This document shows, piece after piece, positions 1-6,708 of a stretch of 10,087 bases of DNA. Position 1 is the first letter of the stretch; every line of letters starts with the position of its first letter. The notes under the pieces were generated by a model. The model was not told where the DNA came from. It worked only from the letters and a program-made list of their open reading frames with translations, and ran no database searches. The translations under genes and the position numbers were made by a program. Source of the stretch: Candidatus Borrarchaeota archaeon (GTDB lineage: Archaea > Asgardarchaeota > Sifarchaeia > Borrarchaeales > Borrarchaeaceae); contig JAEORY010000110.1 in assembly GCA_016840645.1 (NCBI GenBank), positions 1-10,087 of the forward strand. Direction: 5' to 3'.

Positions 1-7
1 AGGTGGA

Positions 8-217
8 ATGTTTAGCAAACTTAGAAAGTTGTTCGAAAAGCCAGAAAAGACCGTAAGAGGTGCAACAGGGCAAGAAGAACCTTTTGATAGAGAAGGTATC
101 GAGCTAGACGAAAATGCCAAACTTTACGAGAAAGCCTTCGATCGAATGGAACGAGAAAAAAAAGAAAAAGAAGATTTTTATAAAGAACACAATAGACGTG
201 TTCGTGAACGAAGATAA
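8..217 (+). CDS. small charged hypothetical protein
   Basis: This 69-residue protein is not recognised. It is very rich in Lys, Arg and Glu, has no membrane segment, and its second half (about residues 36-69) is a continuous charged helix likely to form a coiled coil. The ATG at 8 has AGGTGG at 1-6, which is very close to the start. The reading frame stays open back to the window edge, so the true start could lie upstream and this ATG could be internal. It sits at the head of the small-gene group before the terminase genes, so a late-gene or packaging accessory role is possible but only inferred from position. No catalytic motif is visible. Confidence 0.6.
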   Translation: MFSKLRKLFEKPEKTVRGATGQEEPFDREGIELDENAKLYEKAFDRMEREKKEKEDFYKEHNRRVRERR

Positions 218-281
218 CTGATAGTTGAGACGCCCCTCTATCCTTATGGACGAGGATCTCTACAACTTACCAGGAGAACTT

Positions 282-602
282 ATGGACAAGCTAAGACACC
301 TTCCGGGCATATTCATGCTCATCTATTCCTCATTTATGATCTACAAAGGACCGAATTTAGCCGACGCACTTATCGTGCTAACACTAGCTTTTGCTTCGGT
401 GAGTCTAAACTACATCTATAAAAAGTTTAGTAGCAACGAAGAAACGTTTGACACCACTGAATTAAAGAAACTTGAACTGGAAATTAAAGAGGCTCAGCTT
501 AGGGAAAGTCTTGAAAATGTTAAGTTTCAGTCAGCCCAACAACAGTCGATTAGGGATGAAAGACGAGCAGCGGATCAGAGGCCGCGAGGATCGTTATTCT
601 AA
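282..602 (+). CDS. small two-transmembrane protein, possible holin
   Basis: The 106-residue product has two hydrophobic stretches, about residues 7-22 (PGIFMLIYSSFMIYKG) and 26-46 (ADALIVLTLAFASVSLNYIY), separated by a short turn. A long charged, Gln/Glu/Arg-rich helical tail follows. Two membrane spans and a charged C-terminus is the layout of class II holins, and T7-like phages place a holin just before the small terminase gene, as here. The holin call is an inference from topology and position, not from a recognised family. The ATG at 282 is preferred because AGGAG lies at 272-276, five bases upstream. In-frame alternatives are ATG 246 and TTG 225, both with poor ribosome binding sites, giving up to 125 aa. 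Its stop codon overlaps the next ATG by one base (TAATG at 600-604), indicating translational coupling. Confidence 0.65.
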   Translation: MDKLRHLPGIFMLIYSSFMIYKGPNLADALIVLTLAFASVSLNYIYKKFSSNEETFDTTELKKLELEIKEAQLRESLENVKFQSAQQQSIRDERRAADQRPRGSLF

Positions 603-979
603 TGTCAAAAAAGAAAGACTTACAAGACGTAGAAAAGCTTTCAGAGGACCTAAAAAATCCTTTTGAAAAGTATCAGGAAGAGATCGACGAGCTAAGGCGT
701 GAAAACTATACTCTACGATCAACAATGGAGCAGTATGGAATAGACGAAGTTTCCATAATTAGCGACATTGAATATATATGCATAAGAACCATACAGGACC
801 TACGTAAACTTGCAGATACAGTAGGCCTAAATGAACAAGACACTAAGATACTTGATACAGTACACAGAAACCTTAGGCGAGCCAGGGGAGACTGGGAAAA
901 AAAGGAGCTTAAAGGTAAGGACGTTGCCGTAGAAGATTTACTTAGAATAGTGGAAGGTAATGGAAGCAAAGCTAAATGA
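602..979 (+). CDS. putative small terminase subunit
   Basis: This 125-residue soluble protein has a charged N-terminal coiled-coil region (about residues 20-44), then an alpha-helical block (about 48-96, including SDIEYICIRTIQDLRKLAD and a basic NLRRAR segment) and a lysine-rich tail. It starts on the last base of the preceding stop codon and overlaps the large terminase start by 20 bases. Direct coupling upstream of the large terminase is the standard place for the small subunit, which recognises phage DNA and feeds it to the motor. A helical core with a coiled coil fits oligomeric small terminases, but no specific family motif was recognised. The assignment therefore rests mainly on gene order, and it could be another small packaging accessory protein. 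Confidence 0.7.
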   Translation: MSKKKDLQDVEKLSEDLKNPFEKYQEEIDELRRENYTLRSTMEQYGIDEVSIISDIEYICIRTIQDLRKLADTVGLNEQDTKILDTVHRNLRRARGDWEKKELKGKDVAVEDLLRIVEGNGSKAK

Positions 980-2441
980 AAAACAAGCAAAAGATAAGCT
1001 TTGGCGCGTAGGCAATCTTGAGTGGAAACTCAAAGGTGTTCAAAAAAATATGCGCAGAGCTGTCTATGAATCTAAAGGTGACAAGACGGTATTTCTGTGC
1101 AGTCGTCAGTTAGGTAAAAGCTTTGTAATGATGACCATCGCTACAGAATATTGTATCAAATACCCTGGCAGCGTCGTAAAAGTTCTGTTTCCCAAAAAGA
1201 AAGATGCAAAAACAATTGCTCGTAACCATATGAGACAGATTCTTTCAGATTGTCCAAATGATATCAAACCTGAGTGGAAGGAAGCAGATAAGGTATTTAT
1301 GTTTCCTAACGAAAGTCAGATTCAAATGGCAGGAACGGATGGAGGGTCGGCGGAGTCGGTTCGAGGATCAAGTTGTCATTTAGCAATACTTGATGAAGCA
1401 GGATTTCAGGATTACAACGATTTTAGTTATATTATTCAGTCAATTATTATGCCTACACTCCTCACGACTAACGGTAAGATGATTTTAGCTTCAACTCCTT
1501 CAAGAGAGCCGGACCATCCTTTTATGACTAACTATGTTGAACCGGCTAGAAGAGAAGGAAGTTTAATTGAATATACTATATATGATAACCCTCTAATTAG
1601 TAAAAATAAGATTGATGATATTGTAAAGGAATTTCCTGGAGGATTTGACGATCCAGATTTTCAAAGAGAATTTCTTTTAGTGTCAGACATTAAAGGCAAT
1701 GACTATGTAATTCCAGAGTTTACCAAGGAGTTGCAAGCAGATGTAATTAGACATAAATATGATAAACCTGTTTATTATGATGCATACGTCTCGTGCGATC
1801 CTGCACTTAGTGATTTAACTGTATGTTTATTTGCTTACTATGATTTTTTAAATCGAAAGCTCGTCATTACCGATGAGCTAGTTATCGGCGGTAATGACAC
1901 AAACAGCACCACTCAGGACATTGTAGATGGAATGATTAGAAAAGAAAAGATTAATTTTAGTAATCCCTTAACTGGGGAAATCCAACAGCCTTATTTGAGA
2001 GTAATTGATAACAACAATAAGTTTTTAATTAATGATCTCAACTTAGAGCATAACTTAAATTTTATAGCTACAGCTAAAGATAATAAAGAGGCTCAAATTA
2101 GTGCCGTTAGAATTAAACTTAAGCGCGGCGACATTATTATAGACCAAAAATGTAAAAACTTAATATATCATTTACAAACCGCAAGATGGGATAAGACTAG
2201 AAAGGGATTTCAAAGAGTGAGAGCACATCTACAAAAAGGACTTAAGGCTCATCACTGTGATGGATTAGACGCACTAATCTATCTAGTTAGAAATGTTGAT
2301 TTTGAAAGAAATCCTTACCCGGGTGGTTATTTTGATTTAAAGGGAGAGTCTGTATTTAACCCCTTTCCAAATCGTAATGAGTCTGGAGAAAAAAAGGAAT
2401 TTATGAAAGATCTCATGAATATTAAGAAGGTTAACAACTAA
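960..2441 (+). CDS. terL: terminase large subunit (packaging ATPase and nuclease)
   Basis: This motor protein pumps DNA into the prohead through the portal and cuts the concatemer. The 493-residue length is normal for the family. The N-terminal ATPase shows a Walker A-type motif CSRQLGKS (47-54), a Walker B LAILDEAG (141-148, catalytic Asp145-Glu146) and a coupling motif ILASTPS (175-181). The C-terminal RNase H-like nuclease shows the expected acidic residues: Asp280 in YVSCDPALSD, Asp350 in RVIDNN, and Asp434/Asp437 in HHCDGLDAL. The ATG at 960 has GGAAGG just upstream (952-957), very closely spaced. The gene overlaps the putative small subunit by 20 bases and ends 15 bases before the portal start. 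The conserved TTAACAACTA motif overlaps its last codons. Domain motifs are complete, so it is probably functional. Confidence 0.95.
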   Translation: MEAKLNEKQAKDKLWRVGNLEWKLKGVQKNMRRAVYESKGDKTVFLCSRQLGKSFVMMTIATEYCIKYPGSVVKVLFPKKKDAKTIARNHMRQILSDCPNDIKPEWKEADKVFMFPNESQIQMAGTDGGSAESVRGSSCHLAILDEAGFQDYNDFSYIIQSIIMPTLLTTNGKMILASTPSREPDHPFMTNYVEPARREGSLIEYTIYDNPLISKNKIDDIVKEFPGGFDDPDFQREFLLVSDIKGNDYVIPEFTKELQADVIRHKYDKPVYYDAYVSCDPALSDLTVCLFAYYDFLNRKLVITDELVIGGNDTNSTTQDIVDGMIRKEKINFSNPLTGEIQQPYLRVIDNNNKFLINDLNLEHNLNFIATAKDNKEAQISAVRIKLKRGDIIIDQKCKNLIYHLQTARWDKTRKGFQRVRAHLQKGLKAHHCDGLDALIYLVRNVDFERNPYPGGYFDLKGESVFNPFPNRNESGEKKEFMKDLMNIKKVNN

Positions 2442-2452
2442 ATATAGGAAAT
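2431..2452 (+). promoter_or_regulatory. recurrent TTAACAACTA element upstream of portal gene
   Basis: TTAACAACTA occupies 2431-2440 and continues as AATATAGGAAAT. It matches the element at 8699-8720 in 19 of 22 positions. It overlaps the terL stop and lies 26 bases (first base to first base) before the portal ATG. The ATATAGG end recalls single-subunit phage RNA polymerase promoters, where transcription starts at the G run. This is an inference from recurrence and position. The AGGAA within it also serves as the portal ribosome binding site. Confidence 0.4.
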
Positions 2453-2456
2453 TATT

Positions 2457-4595
2457 ATGGCAAAATATCAATCTTACAAAAGCGGAACTGAGTATTTCGC
2501 GTCCGATGAGGACCCAAAGAAGGTAGCCTCATATCTAGTTCAAAAGGCCGATGCTTGGTTCGACGACCTCTATTCAAATAGGTACATTTCTAAACTTAGA
2601 AAAAGCTGGTTTTCTTATCATGGTTCTTATTTTGGTTCATATTATTCTGACAACCATTCAATTACTTTTGGCGGCGAGAATGGAGAATTGGCCAATCTGG
2701 CGATAAATCACTACAGAAACATCGCAACTAACATGATTACAATGATTACTGCTACGCGCCCAACTTTTCAGGCTAGAGCTATTAATACTGACTATAAATC
2801 TCAAGTTCAAACAGCACTAGCAGATGGACTTCTTGAGTACTATCTTAGGGATAAGCGTTTAGAAAAGTATCTTAAAACCGCAGTTGAGTATGCAGTAGTT
2901 ATGGGCTCGGGCTATATTAAAATGGATTGGGATGCCACTTCTGGAAAAGTATATGATTATATTGAGCCAGATGAAGATGAAATTGTAGGATACGACGAAG
3001 ATGATGATCCAATTAATGAAGAAGGTGAAAAATTAAAACCTTTTCCTGTATATGAAGGAGACGTGAAATTTACAAACATGGCTCCATTTGATGTTGTATT
3101 TGACAGTACCAAAGAAAGTGTATTGGAAAATGACTGGGTAATATGTAGAACATTTAAAAATAAATTTGATCTAATTGAAAAGTATCCGGAGTTTAAAGAA
3201 GAAATTCTCGCACTTCCTACAAAAAGTGAGTTGCAGAAATATAGAATTAATCATAGTCCATTAGACGACACTACCGATATTCCAGTTTATGAATTCTATC
3301 ACAGAAAGACAGAAAGTAGGCCTGAAGGTAGATATATGCTTTATCTCTCGTCTGATGTGGTCCTTATGGATACAGTCATGCCATACAGAACGCTACCAAT
3401 TTACAGAATGTCGGCAGGTGAAGTGTTGGGAACGCCATATGGATATACACCAATGTTTGATCTAATGCCGATACAGGACGCGGTTAACTCACTTTATAGT
3501 ACTATTCTAACAAATCAGTCGGCGTTTGGTGTTCAGAATGTATTAAATCCAAGGGGTAATGACATTAGAATTAACCAAGTTACTACAGGACTAAACTTTG
3601 TTGAATATAATCCTGTAGTGGCAGGTAACGTTTCAGGCAAACCCGAGTCTTTAAACCTAACAAATACACCGGCAGAAATATTTAATTTTCTGCAGATGCT
3701 AGAGAGATCCATGGAGGTCATTTCAGGAGTTAACTCGGTAGTTAGAGGTAATCCTGAAAGTTCACTTAAATCAGGAAATGCTCTTGCCCTAGTTCAATCC
3801 CAATCTCTACAATTTATGTCGGGCTTACAACAGTCATATATTATGCTACTTGAGGATATCGGAACAGGACTAGTTCAACTTCTTCAAGATTTTGCTTCGG
3901 TTCCTAGAGTTGCTTCAATTGCGGGTAAAACAAATAGAAGTAAAATGGTTGAGTTTAAGTCAGATGATTTAGATAGTATTAATCGAGTTGTAGTTGACGT
4001 GGGTAACTCGCTTTCTAATACCACTGCTGGACGAGTTCAAATGGCGGATAACCTAATACAGATGGGGTTGATACAAACACCAGAACAATACTTTAGTGTT
4101 ATGAACACGGGTAACCTTGAAACCATGACTGAAGGTCAAAGTAACGAAGTATTTTTAATTAGAAGAGAAAATGAAAAACTAACCGAAGGTGAAACCGAAG
4201 TTAATGCTGTTGCTACAGATAAACACTCTTTACACATTAGAGAGCACATGAATATTTTAGATGATCCGGATTTGAGAAATGATGCAGAGTTAAGTGCTAG
4301 AGTATTTGAACATATTCAACAGCATATAGAGTTACTAAGAACAACTGATCCCGGAGTACTAGCCTTTAAGGGTGAAAAACCTCTAGGGCCACCTATGGGA
4401 ACCGGCCCCGCTCCTGGTAACGTTGCGCCTCCAATGCCCAATGAACAAGGTCTAGGTGGTATTCAACAATCAATGGCTGCACCCCTAACTGAAAGCGCAG
4501 CGGCTCAACTAGGCGGAGCTCCTTCCCCAGCACAACCAGCGACCACAGAAATGGGCCCTAACACTCCACAAGAAATGTTTGAGAGGAATAGATAA
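2457..4595 (+). CDS. portal (head-tail connector) protein
   Basis: This 712-residue protein is called as the dodecameric portal ring at the head vertex through which the terminase packages DNA. Its size resembles large P22-type portals. An N-terminal helical region includes ITATRPTFQARAI (97-109), a conserved-looking wing segment AVVMGSGYIKMDWD (146-159), a very acidic loop (170-192), a clip/stem region with YGYTPMFDLMPIQDAVN (328-344) and NPRGNDI (364-370), and long helices such as LQFMSGLQQSYIMLLEDIG (451-469). Residues 641-704 are Pro/Gly/Ala-rich and probably disordered. AGGAA at 2446-2450 sits six bases before the ATG. It follows the large terminase immediately, the standard arrangement. 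The family was recognised from overall character and synteny rather than one diagnostic motif. Confidence 0.88.
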   Translation: MAKYQSYKSGTEYFASDEDPKKVASYLVQKADAWFDDLYSNRYISKLRKSWFSYHGSYFGSYYSDNHSITFGGENGELANLAINHYRNIATNMITMITATRPTFQARAINTDYKSQVQTALADGLLEYYLRDKRLEKYLKTAVEYAVVMGSGYIKMDWDATSGKVYDYIEPDEDEIVGYDEDDDPINEEGEKLKPFPVYEGDVKFTNMAPFDVVFDSTKESVLENDWVICRTFKNKFDLIEKYPEFKEEILALPTKSELQKYRINHSPLDDTTDIPVYEFYHRKTESRPEGRYMLYLSSDVVLMDTVMPYRTLPIYRMSAGEVLGTPYGYTPMFDLMPIQDAVNSLYSTILTNQSAFGVQNVLNPRGNDIRINQVTTGLNFVEYNPVVAGNVSGKPESLNLTNTPAEIFNFLQMLERSMEVISGVNSVVRGNPESSLKSGNALALVQSQSLQFMSGLQQSYIMLLEDIGTGLVQLLQDFASVPRVASIAGKTNRSKMVEFKSDDLDSINRVVVDVGNSLSNTTAGRVQMADNLIQMGLIQTPEQYFSVMNTGNLETMTEGQSNEVFLIRRENEKLTEGETEVNAVATDKHSLHIREHMNILDDPDLRNDAELSARVFEHIQQHIELLRTTDPGVLAFKGEKPLGPPMGTGPAPGNVAPPMPNEQGLGGIQQSMAAPLTESAAAQLGGAPSPAQPATTEMGPNTPQEMFERNR

Positions 4596-4840
4596 TGAAA
4601 AAGTATAAAAAAAAGTTTGGTCCTTATAGAAAACCTTTAGAAGTCACTGAGTATACAGAAGATGATCTAAAAAAAATGAAAAAGGAAGCAAGGATTAAAT
4701 CTCTTGAAAAAAAACTAAAAGAGGTAAACAGAGAACTTGCATCAATAGATGAAAAAGGTGATGAAGATTTTTACGAAACCAAAGAAAAATTTAAAAAACT
4801 ATATGAAAAACATTTAAAAATGGAAAACGACGATAAATAG
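4595..4840 (+). CDS. small lysine-rich coiled-coil protein between portal and scaffold
   Basis: This 81-residue protein is not recognised. It is highly charged, with a very basic N-terminus (MKKYKKKFGPYRK) and an extended helical region (about 24-78) of alternating Lys and Glu with hydrophobic spacing, consistent with a coiled coil. Its ATG overlaps the portal stop by one base (TAATG), so translation is probably coupled to the portal and its dose linked to it. Position between portal and scaffold suggests a head-assembly accessory such as a scaffold cofactor or nucleation protein, but no motif supports a specific job. Confidence 0.65.
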   Translation: MKKYKKKFGPYRKPLEVTEYTEDDLKKMKKEARIKSLEKKLKEVNRELASIDEKGDEDFYETKEKFKKLYEKHLKMENDDK

Positions 4841-4902
4841 CCCATCCAATAAAGGACGGCTAACATTTAATATATCCGAAAGGACTATTAATTGGAGGAA
4901 TT
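4841..4902 (+). promoter_or_regulatory. 62-nt leader of scaffold gene
   Basis: This short gap before the scaffold ends in a strong ribosome binding site, GGAGGAA at 4894-4900. The stretch CTAACATTTAATATAT (4860-4875) looks like a degenerate relative of the TTAACAACTA/ATATAGG element seen at 2431 and 8699, but with several mismatches and without the GG. The strong ribosome binding site fits the large copy number needed for scaffold. No hairpin terminator was seen after the 81-aa gene. Confidence 0.3.
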
Positions 4903-5940
4903 ATGTCTGAAGAAGTAAGTGCAGCGCCCGCTGTAGAAACCGCAATTGATGGTGACGTACCTATAGTCAATGATGCCATCACATCTGAAGAAACTGGTTA
5001 TGTTTCTGATGCCGGAACACAAGCAATTGAAGAAGTTGCATCCGGACCCTCTGAAGAAGGCCAAACTGAAGTACAAGCTGAAACTAAGGAAGAGTTTCAA
5101 GAAGAACTTTCAGATGCAATTGAAGAAGGGGCTACTGAAGAAGAAGTTCAAAATATGATTAAAGAGTTTGAGCTTAAAGTAAATGGTAGAACTGTAAAGA
5201 AAAAAATTGACTTAAGTGATGAAGAAGAAATCAAAAGGCAATTGCAACTTGCGTTAGCAGGTCAAGACTCAATGCAAGAAAATAGTCAGATCAAAAAGAA
5301 TTTAAAAGAAGAAATAGAATTCTTACAAAAGAATCCTTGGGCAGGCCTTGAGGGTTTAGGATTTACTAAAGAACAGCTTGATATTCTAGCTGAAGAAAGA
5401 CTCAGAGCCCAAGTTGAGGAAATGAAAAAATCTCCAGAACAGCTTGAACGTGAAAAAATGCAAAAAGAACTTGCAGAAGCTAGAGAACAACTAGAGGCGG
5501 AGAGAAAAGCGAGAGAGGAAGCGGTATTTCAACAGCTTCAAGAACAACAATCTGTCCAACTAGAAAATGAGATTATGGACGCACTAGATTCCCATCAAAC
5601 GCTACCCAAGTCTCAAAAGACAGTATCAAGAATTGCCGATGCCATGCTTTGGGCAATTGAAGAAGGCTATTCTGATGTTACTGTTAATGATGTACTTCCT
5701 TCAGTAGAAGCTGAAATTGAGCGAGAATTACAAGGATTTATGTCAGAGTTACCCGAAGAGTTACTAGAAAAATATATTGGAAAGAAGAACTTAGAGCGAC
5801 TAAAGAATAAAAAACTTGAACAGCTTAGAAAAGTTCCTAATCAACACAAAGTAGCTGAAACAGCTAAGTCCTTAAAAAAAGAAGAAGAGGATACTAAAAC
5901 TAAACGTAAAAAGGCCCGAGATTATTTTAGAAACCTGTAA
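4903..5940 (+). CDS. head scaffolding (capsid assembly) protein
   Basis: Scaffold proteins guide coat protein into a correct prohead and are then expelled or degraded. This 345-residue protein has the typical composition. A strongly acidic, low-complexity N-terminus covers residues 1-85, followed by a small segment FELKVNGRTVKKKIDLSD (89-106). A long charged coiled coil runs from about 125 to 225, with a break at KNPWAGLEGLGFTKEQLD (143-160). A helical region (240-300) and a basic C-terminus (300-345, KKNLERLKNKKLEQLRK and KTKRKKARDYFRNL) follow; in P22-type scaffolds a basic C-terminal helix binds coat. It lies between the portal and major capsid genes, the standard location. No protease motif was seen, so it is probably scaffold alone rather than a fused protease-scaffold. 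Confidence 0.85.
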   Translation: MSEEVSAAPAVETAIDGDVPIVNDAITSEETGYVSDAGTQAIEEVASGPSEEGQTEVQAETKEEFQEELSDAIEEGATEEEVQNMIKEFELKVNGRTVKKKIDLSDEEEIKRQLQLALAGQDSMQENSQIKKNLKEEIEFLQKNPWAGLEGLGFTKEQLDILAEERLRAQVEEMKKSPEQLEREKMQKELAEAREQLEAERKAREEAVFQQLQEQQSVQLENEIMDALDSHQTLPKSQKTVSRIADAMLWAIEEGYSDVTVNDVLPSVEAEIERELQGFMSELPEELLEKYIGKKNLERLKNKKLEQLRKVPNQHKVAETAKSLKKEEEDTKTKRKKARDYFRNL

Positions 5941-5950
5941 TTTCGGTCTT

Positions 5951-5960
5951 TTAACAACTA
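5951..5960 (+). promoter_or_regulatory. TTAACAACTA motif after scaffold gene
   Basis: This is an exact copy of the decamer found at 2431 and 8699, ten bases after the scaffold stop and at the start of the 145-nt leader of the capsid module. Downstream it continues ATAGTG rather than ATATAGG, so only the core is conserved. Function is unknown; a promoter or processing site is inferred from position. Confidence 0.35.
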
Positions 5961-5969
5961 ATAGTGTAC

Positions 5970-5989
5970 CGTTATTTGTAGATATAACG
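5970..5989 (+). other. small inverted repeat in capsid-module leader
   Basis: CGTTAT (5970-5975) and ATAACG (5984-5989) are perfectly complementary around an 8-base loop. No T-run follows, so it is not a convincing terminator. A short leader hairpin in the transcript is possible, and chance occurrence in AT-rich DNA is also possible. Confidence 0.2.
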
Positions 5990-6046
5990 CGATTTCCCCA
6001 TACCCGTATAGGATTGGCGAATACCAAATTAGATCGAAGGTAACTG

Positions 6047-6056
6047 CTAACAACTA
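6047..6056 (+). promoter_or_regulatory. CTAACAACTA motif before small head gene
   Basis: This decamer differs from TTAACAACTA only at its first base and lies 39 bases (first base to first base) before the preferred ATG of the next gene. It is followed by a partial tandem copy (ACAAC). It lacks the ATATAGG extension. It is listed because all four copies of the motif precede late genes on the same strand. Confidence 0.3.
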
Positions 6057-6085
6057 ACAACCCTTTCATTTTAGGAGAAATGAAC

Positions 6086-6430
6086 ATGACAACTAAAACT
6101 GATCAAACCAGCAAGTTTGCCGATCATCTCGAAAGATCCCTAGATCTAGTATTCGAGGTTAAGGCAGATACTGGTGCTATCTCAAGCGACCTTCCAGGAA
6201 GCTCTTCATTTACTGATGCTGCTGCTGGACAAATCGCTATCGACCTATCTGAATTAGGCGAGGTAGAAAAAGTTTTGGACTCTGAAGTTGTAAGTGAGTC
6301 TGCCGGAACTTCTACCCTGACTCCATCAATTACCAGTGACCTACTTTCACTCGCTCTTGACTCTGACCAGGATCTTTCTGCAGGAGCAGTTGATTTTGTA
6401 ATTAGAGTTAGACTACTTAGACGACGTTAA
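6086..6430 (+). CDS. small acidic protein between scaffold and capsid, possible head decoration protein
   Basis: The 114-residue product is not recognised. It is acidic and Ser/Asp/Leu-rich (for example ASSDL-type and SLALDSDQDLSAGAVDF stretches), predicted largely beta/loop in its middle, and ends with a basic RVRLLRRR tail. ATG 6086 is preferred because AGGAG at 6073-6077 is eight bases away; the in-frame ATG 6080 is only two bases away. Like the capsid gene, it uses codons such as GAC, ATC and CTT more than the neighbouring genes, which suggests high expression. Sitting directly before the major capsid gene, it may be a capsid stabilisation or decoration protein, but this is inferred only from location, size and apparent expression level. 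Confidence 0.7.
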   Translation: MTTKTDQTSKFADHLERSLDLVFEVKADTGAISSDLPGSSSFTDAAAGQIAIDLSELGEVEKVLDSEVVSESAGTSTLTPSITSDLLSLALDSDQDLSAGAVDFVIRVRLLRRR

Positions 6431-6447
6431 TAAAGGAGAAATTTAAT

Positions 6448-6615
6448 ATGTCTACACCAAACACTTTTGAATCGATGAACTCCATCTACAAAGAGGCTTA
6501 TGCTGATAAAGTAAAAGACCTTATTCCAGAGGGAGTTAAACTTTACAACATGGTTCCTTTTCAGTCTGCAGAAAAGCAACCTGGAGACAACTACGTCCAG
6601 CCAGTTACATTGGGT
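6448..6615 (+). CDS. major capsid protein, exon 1 (residues 1-56)
   Basis: The capsid gene starts at ATG 6448 with AAGGAG (6433-6438) upstream. This exon encodes 56 residues: MSTPNTFESMNSIYK, then a segment with LIPEGVKLYNMVPF, ending NYVQPVTLG. The end matches the N-terminal arm of HK97-fold coat proteins, in which a PV-beta strand runs straight into an EHGFTY-like motif. Here the next codon is TAA (6616-6618), the first codon of the intron, and the expected LEHGFTYGG is encoded from 7574. Without splicing the product is a 56-residue dead-end peptide. Joining to exon 2 gives an uninterrupted 412-residue capsid protein. Confidence 0.88.
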
Positions 6616-6634
6616 TAATTTGCTCTGAGCCCAA
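6610..6634 (+). other. intron P1 helix and 5' splice site
   Basis: The last six exon bases TTGGGT (6610-6615) pair with the internal guide GCCCAA (6629-6634), extendable by A6609-U6635. The exon's terminal U6615 faces G6629, the universal U.G wobble that defines the group I 5' splice site. The guide segment just upstream, 6621-6628, pairs with exon 2 to form P10, so both splice sites are specified by one adjacent guide region. Confidence 0.9.
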
Positions 6635-6689
6635 TTAAAACCGAATCTAATTGACTTAGAAGTCCCGTAAAACGGATGATAAGGCGGAA

Positions 6690-6708
6690 CTAAAGAGAAA
6701 GTAATTTG
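6690..6708 (+). promoter_or_regulatory. endonuclease ribosome binding site inside P6a
   Basis: CTAAAGAG (6690-6697) contains the AAAGAG Shine-Dalgarno-like sequence eight bases before the TTG start. The same eight bases form a perfect helix with CTCTTTAG (7431-7438) in the folded intron (P6a). Ribozyme folding would hide this site. This suggests that endonuclease translation occurs only before folding is complete, and that ribosomes reading the gene would disrupt splicing. Confidence 0.55.

Noticed and set aside
472..666. 64-codon + strand reading frame bridging two small genes
   Set aside because: It lies in an alternative frame across the end of the two-membrane-span gene and the start of the putative small terminase, both of which have better starts and composition.
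706..990. Minus-strand 94-codon reading frame
   Set aside because: It is antisense to the small terminase candidate, and its Ser/Leu-rich composition is typical of a reverse-strand shadow.
2431..2458. Ordinary sigma70 promoter with TTAACA as -35
   Set aside because: A TATTAT lies about 16 bases downstream here, but the other motif copies have no comparable -10 box, so this does not explain the shared element.
6448..6618. A separate 56-aa gene, or a capsid gene broken by mutation
   Set aside because: The peptide matches the N-terminus expected for the capsid encoded downstream, and the intervening pairings specify a clean group I splice, so a split gene explains it better.
6610..6620. Stop-codon readthrough or frameshift at the capsid TAA
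   Set aside because: The downstream capsid sequence is 958 nt away behind an endonuclease gene, so recoding could not join the parts.
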